Shown here in pieces: positions 27,278 to 36,394 of a stretch of 60,731 nt of DNA. Both the position numbers and the translations under genes were made by a program. How positions within the stretch are numbered: the stretch's first letter is position 1; each line of letters opens with the position of its first letter. Under the pieces are notes generated by a model, which was given only the letters and a program-made list of their open reading frames with translations, searched no databases and was not told the origin of the DNA. The stretch comes from Candidatus Dojkabacteria bacterium (lineage in GTDB: Bacteria; Patescibacteriota; Dojkabacteria; B142; WJKM01): positions 1 through 60,731 of the forward strand of contig WJKM01000014.1 of NCBI GenBank assembly GCA_014729085.1. The letters run 5' to 3'.

Positions 27278-29899
27278 ATGAATAAAGAAAAAACGGATAA
27301 TAAAAAGAATAGAAATCAACTTGGAATAAAACATCAGGAGATAACCGAGGAAATGAAAGGCAGTTACTTAAATTACGCTATGTCTGTCATTGTTTCGCGT
27401 GCTCTGCCAGATGCGAAAGATGGTCTCAAACCGGTTCAAAGACGCATACTTTATGCAATGAATAAACAGGGTTTTTTGCATAATAAACCCTACAAAAAAT
27501 CTGCAAGAACGGTTGGAGAAGTGATCGGTAAATATCATCCACATGGAGATGTGGCTGTATATGACGCCATGGTAAGACTTACTCAGGATTTTAACGTGAG
27601 ATATCCTTTAGTGGATGGACAGGGAAATTTTGGATCAATTGATGGAGATAATGCTGCTGCGATGAGATACACAGAGGCAAGATTACAACAAATCTCCAAG
27701 GAAATACTTGAAGGAATTAACAATAATACAGTTGATTACAGACCAAACTATGATGGAAGCACCGAAGAACCAGAAGTGTTGCCTTCGAAACTACCTCTAT
27801 TACTCCTAAATGGAGCTGATGGAATTGCCGTAGGTATGGCAACTAAAATTCCCCCACATAATTTAACAGAAGTTAGCGATGCAATAATCGAACTCATAAA
27901 TAATGGAAATAAAGCAGACAAAATAATTCAATCAATACCAAACTATAAAGAGATAATTCAAAACGAAGAAGATTTAAAGAAACTAAATAAGGATAGATTC
28001 CATACATTTGAAACTGATTATACTGTCAATGATTTAATTGAGATAGTTCAAGGTCCTGATTTCCCAACAGGTGGAGAAATATACGATCAAAGCGAAACAA
28101 TCAATGCATACGAAACTGGGAAAGGAAGAATTGTTATGAGGGCCATTGCAGAAATCAAAGATGCAAAAAGAGGAAAATATCAAATAATTGTGACAGAAAT
28201 TCCTTATCAAGTAAATAAAGCGAGATTAGTAAGTAAAATTGCGCAACTTGTAAAAGATGACAAAGTAGACGGTATTTCTGACATCCGAGATGAATCCAGT
28301 AAAGAAGGACTGCGAATTGTAATTGATATAAAACGAGATGGAAAACCAAAGTCTATACTCAACAGACTTTACAAGTATACTGAAATGCAGAAATCGTTTA
28401 ATGCAAATATGCTTGCTCTTGTCGATAACGAACCTCAGGTAATTACCTTAAAAAAGGCGTTGGAACTATTTATTGAACATAGACAAGAGGTTATTGTCAG
28501 AAGAACTGAATATGAATTAGCAAAATCCAGAGAAAGAGAACATATTCTCGAAGGTTTGATGATTGCTCTAGAAAACCTAGATGAAGTCATAAAAACTATT
28601 CGGGAATCTAAAGATGCTGATATTGCAAAAACTGAACTGATCAAGAAATTTAAACTTAGTGAAATTCAAGCCCAAGCAATTTTAGATATGCAGCTTAGAA
28701 GACTTGCTGCGCTAGAAAGACAAAAAATTGAGGATGAATATAAAGAAATTAAAAAGACCATAAAAGATTTATTATTAACACTTTCTAATCCTGAAAAAGT
28801 TCTTGAAATTATTAAGAAGGAAACCGAAGAGATTAAAGAAAAATATGGAGATGAAAGAAGAACAAAAGTAAATAAACAAAAAATAGGCGAAATTTCTGAA
28901 GAAGATCTTGTTCCAAGTGAAGATGTAATCGTAACTGTTAGCCAGCAAGGATATATCAAAAGGATCAAACAAAATTCCTACCAAGTACAAAAACGAGGCG
29001 GAGTTGGGAAGAAATTCATGACAACTAAAGACGATGATAGCGTCAGCCATGTATTCTCCTGCAATACCCATGATGATATATTGTTTTTCACAAATAAAGG
29101 TAAAGTCTATCAAGTAAAAGTATATGATGTCCCAGAATATAGCAGGAGAGCCAAAGGGCAGCCGATCATCAATATAATTAATATTGACCAAGATGAAATT
29201 ATCACAAGTATTCTTACAAGAAGTAAGGAAGGACATTTAATAGATGAAGATGTCCTACAAGAAGAAGAAGTGGATTCGGAACATGAAGGAGCAGCCTATA
29301 AATACCTTATGATGGCTACAGAAAAAGGTACTGTGAAAAAAACAAAAATATCAAAATTTGAAAATATACAAAGCAATGGTTTAATAGCTATTAAATTATC
29401 CAAAGGAGATAAGTTAGCCTGGGTAAAACCAACAACAGGCGACAACGAAATTGTTCTAGTAAGTAAATATGGTAGATCTATAAGATTTCACGAAACTGAC
29501 GTAAGAGATACTGGAAGAGCTACAATGGGAGTAATTGGTATTAAATTTAAAGATCCGAATGACGAAATTATTGTAATGGATTTAGTTAGACATGATGAAT
29601 TTTTAATGCTTTCAATATCCGAAAATGGATATGGAAAAGTCACTACATTAGAGGAATATCCGTTACAAAAAAGAGCGGGACAAGGAGTCTACACTGCCAA
29701 AATCACTAAAAAAACAGGAAATCTTGCAGCCGCCCGAATCCTTGACCATCCTAAAAAAGAATTATTAATAATGTCTGAAAACGGACAGGCTGTTAAAATT
29801 CCTACTGAGGATTTACCTAAAAGACAGAGACAGACACTTGGAGTTAGATTAATTCGTTTAAAAAAGGATGATACTGTAGCTGCAATAGCTATCATTTGA
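27278..29899 (+). CDS. gyrA: DNA gyrase subunit A
   Basis: DNA-cleaving and wrapping subunit, 873 residues. Catalytic Tyr131 lies in [10 protein letters not shown]. The winged-helix QRDR segment reads [12 protein letters not shown] (85-96), with Val92 where E. coli has Ser83 and Asp96 where it has Asp87. A GyrA-box-like QKRGGVGK opens the C-terminal beta-pinwheel (six repeats of TxKGxV...), which supports gyrase over topoisomerase IV. A lysine-rich N-terminal extension of about 15 residues is present. The stop codon is TGA. Confidence 0.96.
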   Translation: MNKEKTDNKKNRNQLGIKHQEITEEMKGSYLNYAMSVIVSRALPDAKDGLKPVQRRILYAMNKQGFLHNKPYKKSARTVGEVIGKYHPHGDVAVYDAMVRLTQDFNVRYPLVDGQGNFGSIDGDNAAAMRYTEARLQQISKEILEGINNNTVDYRPNYDGSTEEPEVLPSKLPLLLLNGADGIAVGMATKIPPHNLTEVSDAIIELINNGNKADKIIQSIPNYKEIIQNEEDLKKLNKDRFHTFETDYTVNDLIEIVQGPDFPTGGEIYDQSETINAYETGKGRIVMRAIAEIKDAKRGKYQIIVTEIPYQVNKARLVSKIAQLVKDDKVDGISDIRDESSKEGLRIVIDIKRDGKPKSILNRLYKYTEMQKSFNANMLALVDNEPQVITLKKALELFIEHRQEVIVRRTEYELAKSREREHILEGLMIALENLDEVIKTIRESKDADIAKTELIKKFKLSEIQAQAILDMQLRRLAALERQKIEDEYKEIKKTIKDLLLTLSNPEKVLEIIKKETEEIKEKYGDERRTKVNKQKIGEISEEDLVPSEDVIVTVSQQGYIKRIKQNSYQVQKRGGVGKKFMTTKDDDSVSHVFSCNTHDDILFFTNKGKVYQVKVYDVPEYSRRAKGQPIINIINIDQDEIITSILTRSKEGHLIDEDVLQEEEVDSEHEGAAYKYLMMATEKGTVKKTKISKFENIQSNGLIAIKLSKGDKLAWVKPTTGDNEIVLVSKYGRSIRFHETDVRDTGRATMGVIGIKFKDPNDEIIVMDLVRHDEFLMLSISENGYGKVTTLEEYPLQKRAGQGVYTAKITKKTGNLAAARILDHPKKELLIMSENGQAVKIPTEDLPKRQRQTLGVRLIRLKKDDTVAAIAII

Positions 29900-29925
29900 C
29901 AAAAATATAGGTTTTTGAATATACT
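29896..29925 (+). promoter_or_regulatory. sigma70-type promoter at the end of gyrA, for the greA leader
   Basis: TTGACA (29896-29901) and TATACT (29920-29925) with an 18-bp spacer. The -35 box overlaps the gyrA stop codon. Transcription would start near 29932. Confidence 0.65.
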
Positions 29926-29931
29926 AAAAAG

Positions 29932-30152
29932 ACAAAATTTTTGTAATGAAATTTCAAATATTTAGTTTCTTATATAAATGAAGGGTACCAAAATAAAAAA
30001 ACAAACAAATTATTCAACACGCCATAATGTCTATATTAAGGCATTTATGGGCATGGATAAGACACCTTTCATTAATCTTATCCATCGTTGTTGAGAGTTT
30101 ATTGAATCCACTAGATACTAATAACCTCTCAAAAAAAATGAGAGGTTTTTTT
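29932..30152 (+). ncRNA. structured greA leader / attenuator RNA (candidate)
   Basis: About 220 nt from the predicted start to a strong terminator ending 33 nt before greA. It contains a small hairpin (CCATAA 30022-30027 with TTATGG 30045-30050) and a perfect 10-bp hairpin (30053-30062 with 30076-30085). TTGAGAG at 30091-30097 is complementary to CTCTCAA at 30126-30132 in the 5' arm of the terminator, so it could act as an antiterminator. There is no room for a complete separate greA promoter after the terminator. A 43-codon ORF (30027-30158) with two Trp codons also crosses this RNA and could be a leader peptide. E. coli greA is also known to have a terminating leader (GraL). Confidence 0.5.
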
Positions 30153-30158
30153 ATTTAA
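30027..30158 (+). CDS. possible 43-residue leader peptide (doubtful)
   Basis: ATG-initiated small ORF inside the greA leader, starting MSILRHLWAWIRHLSLIL, with a hydrophobic N-terminal half and Trp at positions 8 and 10. It reads through the terminator hairpin and stops 27 nt before greA. It has no ribosome-binding site, like most genes here. The overlap with hairpins could be chance; if translated, ribosome position could affect the attenuator. Confidence 0.25.
   Translation: MSILRHLWAWIRHLSLILSIVVESLLNPLDTNNLSKKMRGFFI
30123..30152 (+). terminator. strong intrinsic terminator upstream of greA
   Basis: Stem AACCTCTCA (30123-30131) with TGAGAGGTT (30139-30147), 7-nt A loop, then a run of T to 30152. 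It lies before, not after, greA in the direction of transcription. Confidence 0.85.
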
Positions 30159-30185
30159 ACTAATTTAAAATATTATTAAAGAACA

Positions 30186-30617
30186 ATGGAAATAATTGTT
30201 AAAAGACTTAGAGAACAGATACAGCAGATCAAGGTAGACATTAAAGAAATCACAAACGAAATTGAAACGTATAGAAAAGAGGGGGAAACTGAAGATTCAG
30301 GTGTAACCAGAGAATTTCTTGATAAACTTGAATTTCTAACAGACAAGGTAGCAACTCTAAAGAAAAACTTAAGTATTTATGAGAATGCTAAAAGAACAAA
30401 CTTTGCAGACATTGGCAAGACTGTAGAATTATCTTCAGGTCAAAAAGCCACAAAAGTTTTAACCATAGTACTTCCTGAGGATGCAAATCCGCAAGAAGGA
30501 TTTATATCTGCAGAATCGCCTATTGGAAAAGCTGTATTAAATAAAAAAGAAGGAGAAACTGTTGCTTTTGAAACACCCATGGGATCAAGAGAACTTAAAA
30601 TTTCTAAAATTCAATAA
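30186..30617 (+). CDS. greA: transcript cleavage factor GreA
   Basis: A 143-residue factor that rescues backtracked RNA polymerase by stimulating transcript cleavage. The N-terminal coiled coil (about 1-70) is shorter than usual (GreA is commonly about 158). The C-terminal FKBP-like domain ends SPIGKAVLNKKEGETVAFETP (about 110-130), the family signature. The acidic tip residues should be at the coiled-coil turn near ETEDSGV (about 35-41). It is separated from gyrA by the attenuator-like leader. Confidence 0.88.
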   Translation: MEIIVKRLREQIQQIKVDIKEITNEIETYRKEGETEDSGVTREFLDKLEFLTDKVATLKKNLSIYENAKRTNFADIGKTVELSSGQKATKVLTIVLPEDANPQEGFISAESPIGKAVLNKKEGETVAFETPMGSRELKISKIQ

Positions 30618-30730
30618 TAAATAGAAATTTAAGCAATCTTCTTCTATTTCAAATTTATCAAAATCCATGACATCCTAATTTTGATTTGAATAAGTGAGTA
30701 GGGGAGTACCCTACTCTCATTATCAAAAAA

Positions 30731-31870
30731 TTAATCCTCACCTAAAGGATGGAATTTATGATGTGATTTTTCTGCGAATTTATCTGAAGAATGTACATAA
30801 CGGGTTGTTGTTTGTAAAGATTCATGGCCTAACAGACGCTGTATAGCTGCAGGATTTGCGCCCTTTTCCGCCAAATAGGTTGCGAAACCATGCCTAAGAC
30901 TATGTGGTGTAGTAGGAATTAATATTCCAAGAAGCTTTCTATAGCGCTTAATCATGCTTTGCACATATCTCTGGGAAATACGTACTGATGCTGGTTCATC
31001 TTCAGCTTTTCTAGAGCCTCTATAAGGAATAAATAACGCAGGGAAATCATCTTCTCTAATCTTTAAATATCTTTGAAGATAATTTATACATCTATCTGTT
31101 AAGTAAACATATCTCTGTTTCTTTCCCTTTCCCAATACATATATTTTATTATCTAAAATAGCATTCCGTTCTGGATCATACTTTAAGTCATCTATATCCA
31201 AACTCACTAATTCTGATATACGCATTCCAGTTGAAAATAATAGTTCCAAAATTGCTCTATTACGATATCTTATCTTTTTCCTGCTTTCATATTGTTCCGG
31301 AGCCTCAATTAATTCAACAAGCTGGTCAAACTCTGCGACCTGAGATTCCCGTTTCTCAGTTTTTACTAATTTTATCGATTCTGGAGCAATGGGAACTTTT
31401 TCATCCATATCTATCAAAAAAGCTAAATATGACCTAATCGCTGATAACATACGGTTAATACTACTACCTTTGAGTCCTGCATGATGCTTCGAATGCGTCC
31501 TAGACCCCTTAGAGCGCGTTTTTCTCAAAACATCTGTACCTAAAGCCTTTTCAAGTACTATATTTTCTTTCCCGGTAAATTCTACTTTTTTATCCTGCTC
31601 GGGCAAATCCTCCGAAATAGCCTTTGTCTTCTGTCTTTCAAGAGCTTTTAACCCATCTAAGTCTTCAAGATGCTGGGCATTTCTAAGGTATCCTTTATAC
31701 TCATTAATATTGAGTTTTGAGAGTTTTTGAAATGGAATTTCATATCTTTGTAAAAAAAGTTCAAATATCAATAAATCTCTAGCATATCCTTCAAGGGTAC
31801 GTTGACTGTAATTATTATTTACTAAATTTAATAAAAATTCTTTTTTTTGGGGTAGGGTGAATTTCGTCAA
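30731..31870 (-). CDS. xerC: tyrosine recombinase, XerC/XerD type, with internal insertion
   Basis: Site-specific recombinase of 379 residues, expected to resolve chromosome dimers at dif. The catalytic set is complete: Arg217 in STGMRISEL, Lys in LGKGKKQ (about 248-251), His323-x-x-Arg326 in PHSLRHGFA, His349 in LLGHES and Tyr358 in TTRYVH. The SAM-like N-terminal domain is interrupted by a charged insertion of about 70 residues (roughly 68-138); usual Xer proteins are near 300. Translation starts at a TTG at 31870, because an upstream stop precludes an ATG. A dif-like site lies 156 bp upstream of the gene. The XerC symbol is approximate; it may be the only Xer. Confidence 0.88.
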   Translation of the reverse strand: MTKFTLPQKKEFLLNLVNNNYSQRTLEGYARDLLIFELFLQRYEIPFQKLSKLNINEYKGYLRNAQHLEDLDGLKALERQKTKAISEDLPEQDKKVEFTGKENIVLEKALGTDVLRKTRSKGSRTHSKHHAGLKGSSINRMLSAIRSYLAFLIDMDEKVPIAPESIKLVKTEKRESQVAEFDQLVELIEAPEQYESRKKIRYRNRAILELLFSTGMRISELVSLDIDDLKYDPERNAILDNKIYVLGKGKKQRYVYLTDRCINYLQRYLKIREDDFPALFIPYRGSRKAEDEPASVRISQRYVQSMIKRYRKLLGILIPTTPHSLRHGFATYLAEKGANPAAIQRLLGHESLQTTTRYVHSSDKFAEKSHHKFHPLGED

Positions 31871-32500
31871 AATATATGAAAATTATAAAAAATGATTTAA
31901 TAATACAAAAGAGTTGATTTATAAATTTTATGATTATTAAGTATCTAAAAGACTAATATATAATAATACAAATTACTAATTAAATAATAAAGTTAACGAG
32001 CTCCCCTCACTTGCTCTACTGTTTAATTACGCATAAGGACGATTATACGCAGTTATTTAATGTTATATTTTATATGATTTTCCCAAAAAGAGCAATAGTC
32101 AATACAGATAAGGCTTTCCTCAACTATAGTGGGTACTTTTCTCTTTATAAATTACTATTATTATTCTTGCTTTGTTCTTCTAACTACTAGTGTTCTATCT
32201 CTACCAATAAGTTATCCACAAAAATACCCTATAATAATAATTTTATACCTATAGTATTTTATAACCCTATAGTTTTACTCCTCTACCCCCTCTCCTCTTT
32301 ATATCTTTATACTCACAATTGGCCTATTCAAAATTCCAAAAAAAAATAATTTCAGGAATCATTAATGAATTAATCTAAAACTCTCCTATAAAAGATAAGC
32401 AAAACTACCTATCCCCCAAAAAATCAAATTTTACCTTTTCTGGTTTATATGAAATATTGTATAATTCAAAGACCAATTTCTTTATTATTTGTATTGTATT
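31871..32500. other. gene-free region between xer and rpmE
   Basis: About 630 bp with no supportable gene. It contains the dif-like site (32026-32053), one exact DnaA-box match TTATCCACA (32212-32220), a pyrimidine-rich stretch around 32280-32310, and a -10-like TATAAT at 32460-32465 placed suitably for rpmE. A single DnaA box is expected by chance in this composition, so I do not call an origin. Confidence 0.6.
32026..32053 (-). other. dif: candidate dif site (XerC/XerD recombination site)
   Basis: On the minus strand, an 11-bp left half-site ACTGCGTATAA, a 6-bp centre TCGTCC and an 11-bp right half-site TTATGCGTAAT. This is the 11-6-11 layout of bacterial dif sites; E. coli has GGTGCGCATAA, TGTATA, TTATGTTAAAT. 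The half-sites are imperfect inverted repeats (8 of 11 positions) with the inner ATAA/TTAT conserved. It lies 156 bp from the xer gene in a non-coding region. Confidence 0.7.
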
Positions 32501-32830
32501 ATGAAAAAAGGCATTCATCCACAACTTAAAATGTGTACTTTTACAGATATTAGCTCTGGTAAAAAGTTTGTAATCGGCTCAACAGCCGACGATATGAAGG
32601 TTGAAATCTCCTCTGCATCACATCCATTCTATACTGGAGAAGCAAAAATAATTGATACAGAAAACCGAGTAGATTCATTCACTCGAAAACAAACCGCTGC
32701 AGCTAAAATGAGTGATAAGGTAAAGAAAAAGAAAAAGAAAAAAGAAGACAGAAAGAAAAAAGGCAAAGTATCCAAAATCAAAGGTAAAAAAGCACTCACT
32801 CTTAGAGATATGCTCAAAGATCTTCAATAA
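32501..32830 (+). CDS. rpmE: 50S ribosomal protein L31 (zinc-free form) with basic tail
   Basis: Product of 109 residues from the ATG at 32501, whose MKKGIHPQL is the family N-terminus; the ATG four codons upstream is less likely. SHPFYTG (about 44-50) and R-V-D-S-F (about 60-64) complete the L31 core. The CxxC pairs of zinc-type L31 are replaced (DISSGKK and ISSAS). After residue 70 comes a lysine-rich extension of about 40 residues not found in ordinary L31. prfA follows, a frequent rpmE-prfA-prmC order. Confidence 0.92.
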   Translation: MKKGIHPQLKMCTFTDISSGKKFVIGSTADDMKVEISSASHPFYTGEAKIIDTENRVDSFTRKQTAAAKMSDKVKKKKKKKEDRKKKGKVSKIKGKKALTLRDMLKDLQ

Positions 32831-32914
32831 CTACTTTTATATTTCTTTTAACACCATACTTTTAGTAGATGTATAATTGTATTGCTGGAATCTATTTTTA
32901 AGTTTATTTTTATT

Positions 32915-33988
32915 ATGTCTCTCCAAGAAGTCATTAATGAAATAAAGGAAGAGTATAAAGAGCTTAACGAAAAGCTTGCAGACCCTAATTCTATTCAAAA
33001 CGCTAGTAAATTTAAATTTTATTCTTCGAGATTATCACAGTTAAGACCTGTGTTCGAAGTCATTAAAACATATGACAAAGTTAACCACGATATAGAAGGG
33101 GCAAAAAACATCATTGAAGAGGAATCTTCAGTCGAATTACAAGATCTTGCGGAACAGGAAATGAAAACATTAGAAGACAAGAAAAAGGAAATAATAAAAG
33201 AAATCCGAGAATTACTTACCAAATCAGATCCGAATGATGCACGAGATGGAATACTAGAAATAAGAGCAGGTACGGGAGGTGAAGAGGCTGCCTTATTTGC
33301 TGGAGAACTCTTTCGTATGTATCACAGATTTGCAGAGAATAAAGGATGGAAATTTACTCAATTATCCACTAATAAAACTGGTAGTGGAGGATATAAAGAA
33401 GCTATTGCACATATTTCAGGAGAAAGTGTGTTTGGTACTTTAAAATATGAGAACGGAGTCCATAGAGTCCAGAGAGTCCCCTCAACTGAAAGTTCAGGCA
33501 GGATACACACATCAGCCGTATCAGTAGTCATTCTACCTGAAGTAGACGATGTTAATATAGAAATTAGAAACGAAGACTTAAAAATTGATGCTTACAGATC
33601 CTCAGGTCCGGGTGGCCAAAGTGTAAACACAACAGATTCAGCAATCAGAATTACGCATATACCTACAGATATTGTAGTTACCTGCCAGGACGAAAAATCA
33701 CAACATAAAAACAAATCAAGAGCGTTAAGTATACTAAAAAGCAAATTATATGAACTAGAACAAGAAAAAATCGAATCCAAACAAAGCGATAGAAGAAGAA
33801 ATGCTATAAAAGGAGGAGATCGGTCAGCAAAAATCAGAACATACAATTTCCCACAAAACAGAGTTACCGATCATCGAATAAAAAAATCATGGTACAATCT
33901 CTCCTCCATTCTGGATGGAGATATTCAAGAAATAATTGATGTAACCCATCGCTTGTTAACAAAAAAATACGAGGATTTGTCTATATGA
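32915..33988 (+). CDS. prfA: peptide chain release factor 1
   Basis: Recognises UAA and UAG and triggers peptide release. From the ATG at 32915 (MSLQEVINEIKEEY) it has 357 residues, the normal RF1 size. The codon-recognition motif reads V-P-S-T (PxT type) just before ESSGRIHTSA, and the peptidyl-transfer GGQ motif is in SSGPGGQSVNTTDSA. RF2 is not in the window; UGA is clearly used as a stop here, so RF2 should be elsewhere. It overlaps prmC, whose product methylates the GGQ glutamine, by 4 nt. Confidence 0.95.
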   Translation: MSLQEVINEIKEEYKELNEKLADPNSIQNASKFKFYSSRLSQLRPVFEVIKTYDKVNHDIEGAKNIIEEESSVELQDLAEQEMKTLEDKKKEIIKEIRELLTKSDPNDARDGILEIRAGTGGEEAALFAGELFRMYHRFAENKGWKFTQLSTNKTGSGGYKEAIAHISGESVFGTLKYENGVHRVQRVPSTESSGRIHTSAVSVVILPEVDDVNIEIRNEDLKIDAYRSSGPGGQSVNTTDSAIRITHIPTDIVVTCQDEKSQHKNKSRALSILKSKLYELEQEKIESKQSDRRRNAIKGGDRSAKIRTYNFPQNRVTDHRIKKSWYNLSSILDGDIQEIIDVTHRLLTKKYEDLSI

Positions 33989-34962
33989 AGTTATCCCAAT
34001 TTACAAAACAAGCCCTACCCCTTCTAAAAAGGACCTCCCCTACTCCCTCTCAAGATATTGAGTTATTATTATGTTACGCTCTAAACAAGCCTAAAGAATG
34101 GGTTTTACTGAATCAGGAATACGAAATTCCTCAAAACACAGAAAAAAGATTAAAGAAATATATCCAAGAAAGACTGGACTATACCCCCTTAGAATACATT
34201 ACAAAAGAAAAATATTTTTATTCCAATCTTTTTTACCTCACAAATAATACTTTAATTCCAAGACCAGAAACGGAAATACTTGTAGATGAAAGTATTAAAG
34301 AAATTAATACCCTCCTTAAACAAAAAAATATAGTTCATATCCTTGAAATTGGGACAGGTACTGCCTGCATCCCAATTAGTATAATTCAAGAGATTAAGAA
34401 AGGAATAAAACTCTTTCGAGAAGGAAATTTTAAAATAAACATCACTTCAACGGAGTTATCAAAAAAAGCTCTTCAAGTAGCTTTCAACAATGCAAATCGA
34501 ATATTGAAAGGCTTTTCTACCGTTCAAAAAACCTCCGATTTACTAATCAAGAAGTTTTCAACTAAATCATTTACTTTGAATTTTAATATTGTACATGCTG
34601 ACATCCACATACCCTTTAATAAGAGTAATTTTAAAATTAGCCCTTCAAATATGAACTTCGATCTTTTCATATCTAATCCACCATATATACCTACCCTAGA
34701 AATGAAGAATTTAGATGCTTTTGTACAAAAGGAACCTCCTGAAGCACTAAACGGAGGGAAACAAGGTATTCAAATTATTCAGAAAATTTTTTCAAAAACT
34801 ATTAAACAAAGAGCTGAAAATGCTGTATTTCTGATTGAGATCCATCCCCCCAATGCTCAAATTTTAAAGAAATATATTGAAAAAAATTACGAAATAAGAA
34901 CCTTAAGTTGGATTAAAGATTTGTCTGGCAAGAAAAGATTTATACGAGTAGAGACTATCTAG
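33985..34962 (+). CDS. prmC: release factor glutamine methyltransferase PrmC
   Basis: SAM-dependent N5-glutamine methyltransferase that modifies the GGQ motif of release factors. The SAM-binding motif is ILEIGTGTACIPISI (about 112-126) and the catalytic NPPY motif is at about 231-234, after DLFIS. PRPETEILVD (about 92-101) is also conserved. Length is 325 residues, slightly long because of an insertion of about 40 residues between motif I and NPPY. A GAGGA sequence inside the prfA end lies 10 nt upstream of the ATG. The 3' end overlaps the convergent protease gene by 4 nt. Confidence 0.92.
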   Translation: MKLSQFTKQALPLLKRTSPTPSQDIELLLCYALNKPKEWVLLNQEYEIPQNTEKRLKKYIQERLDYTPLEYITKEKYFYSNLFYLTNNTLIPRPETEILVDESIKEINTLLKQKNIVHILEIGTGTACIPISIIQEIKKGIKLFREGNFKINITSTELSKKALQVAFNNANRILKGFSTVQKTSDLLIKKFSTKSFTLNFNIVHADIHIPFNKSNFKISPSNMNFDLFISNPPYIPTLEMKNLDAFVQKEPPEALNGGKQGIQIIQKIFSKTIKQRAENAVFLIEIHPPNAQILKKYIEKNYEIRTLSWIKDLSGKKRFIRVETI

Positions 34963-36239
34963 TTTGCACCTTTTTCTTCTTTCACTACCTCAATAGCTTT
35001 GTCCATTTGAGGATCACGTTTCGCATTAAAATCTTCGGTAGTATATTCGACTTTAATATCGGGCTTTATAGGCTCCTCAAATGAAATTGCCCTACCTTCT
35101 GGTGTAAACCATCTTTTAAAAACCAAATGTAAGGATGAACCATCACTTAACATTATCACTTTTTGTTCAACACCTTTTCCAACACTATCCTGCCCTATTA
35201 TTTTTGCTCTATTATGATCTTGCAAAGCTCCAGCAACTATTTCTGAGGCTGATGCACTTCCTCTATTCATTAGCACTACCATGGGTATTCCGCTAAATCG
35301 CCCCTTTCTTCTCGTAAAACGCTCTATCTCAGCATCCTCCCTATTCTTCTCTATCATTACTTTTGTATCATATGGTAAAAACTCTTCTAATACGTGTACC
35401 GCACCTTCTACAAATCCTCCAGGGTTATTTCGTAAATCTAGGATTATACCTTTTGGTTCCTGCTTGTCTATCTCTTTCACAATTTCATCCCAACTTTGTT
35501 CAAATTCTGCAAGGGAACCTTCTGTAAATTTATACAACTTTATCTGATAAATTCCATCGCCCAGATCTTCATAAACTATATTGTCGATATCTATAATACC
35601 CCTTGTGACCTCTATTTCATATATCTTCTCGTCAGCTTCTCGGAATATTGTTAATAATACGTTAGTTCCAGCTTTACCTTTTATCTGTTCTGCAACAAAA
35701 TAAGGTCTTTTTTTTGTCATATCTTCCTCCCCAACCTTCAAAATAATGTCTCCGGGAAGCAAACCTGCCTTTTGAGCTGGAAAACCATCTATTGGACTCT
35801 CTATTTCAGTATAATCCCCATTATATCTCAGTGTAACCCCAATGCCCTGAAATATTCCTGCATTCTTCTCACCTACCTTCTCAGTCTCGTCTGGATCATA
35901 AAAAGCACTATAGTAGTCCCCTAATGAATCAATAAATCCCCTAATACTGCCATAGATCATCTCTTCTTCATCCAAATCCTTTTCTACATATTGACTATCT
36001 ACTTTATTCCAGACTTCATAAAACAAAGTCATATCCTTTGAGTCCTTAAGCTCTTGCTGTTTTACGAGTTCATTTAAACTAACATTGGAATATTGTTCGC
36101 TTCGAATTTCTCTAATCTTTATTCCAACATAAAATCCTCCACAAAAAAATAAGGCTAAAAGGAAAAAATTCAATAAAATATTTATCTTCCTGGGTTTTTC
36201 AATCTTTTTATTATCTGATTTGCCAAAAAAGGGCTTCAT
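34959..36239 (-). CDS. S41 carboxyl-terminal processing protease
   Basis: Membrane-anchored serine protease of 426 residues. A basic cytosolic N-terminus and one transmembrane helix (about 22-42) precede a PDZ domain (about 130-215, with GDIILKVGEEDMT) and the S41 domain. The catalytic Ser lies in NRGSASASEIVAGAL and the catalytic Lys in DSVGKGVEQ about 25 residues later, giving the Ser/Lys dyad of CtpA/Prc. It would trim extracytoplasmic proteins such as the many surface proteins encoded here. It is transcribed alone after the rpsR terminator. Confidence 0.92.
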   Translation of the reverse strand: MKPFFGKSDNKKIEKPRKINILLNFFLLALFFCGGFYVGIKIREIRSEQYSNVSLNELVKQQELKDSKDMTLFYEVWNKVDSQYVEKDLDEEEMIYGSIRGFIDSLGDYYSAFYDPDETEKVGEKNAGIFQGIGVTLRYNGDYTEIESPIDGFPAQKAGLLPGDIILKVGEEDMTKKRPYFVAEQIKGKAGTNVLLTIFREADEKIYEIEVTRGIIDIDNIVYEDLGDGIYQIKLYKFTEGSLAEFEQSWDEIVKEIDKQEPKGIILDLRNNPGGFVEGAVHVLEEFLPYDTKVMIEKNREDAEIERFTRRKGRFSGIPMVVLMNRGSASASEIVAGALQDHNRAKIIGQDSVGKGVEQKVIMLSDGSSLHLVFKRWFTPEGRAISFEEPIKPDIKVEYTTEDFNAKRDPQMDKAIEVVKEEKGAN

Positions 36240-36345
36240 ATATTTAATACAATTGGTAAATATTAAACTTCAATTAATAATCCTGCAATCTAAGGATATT
36301 GGATACCTAATCATCATACCATTTGATTTGAATATTAGACAAATA

Positions 36346-36372
36346 AAAACCCCGCTTTATATGCGGGGTTTT
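36346..36372 (-). terminator. intrinsic terminator after rpsR
   Basis: Stem AAAACCCCGC (36346-36355) with GCGGGGTTTT (36363-36372), 7-nt loop. On the minus strand it is followed by TTTTTATTT. It ends the ychF/rpsF-ssb-rpsR unit. Confidence 0.88.
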
Positions 36373-36394
36373 CAATTCAATAATATTGCTGACC

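Noticed and set aside
27278-29899. Recoded UGA codon, as in some CPR groups
   Set aside because: gyrA, the phosphoribosyltransferase and the DUF5680 gene end at UGA at the expected lengths, so UGA is a stop.
32212-32220. DnaA box TTATCCACA near the xer gene
   Set aside because: A single box; several matches are expected by chance in 60 kb of this composition on both strands. No dnaA or box cluster, and the dif-like site argues for terminus, not origin.
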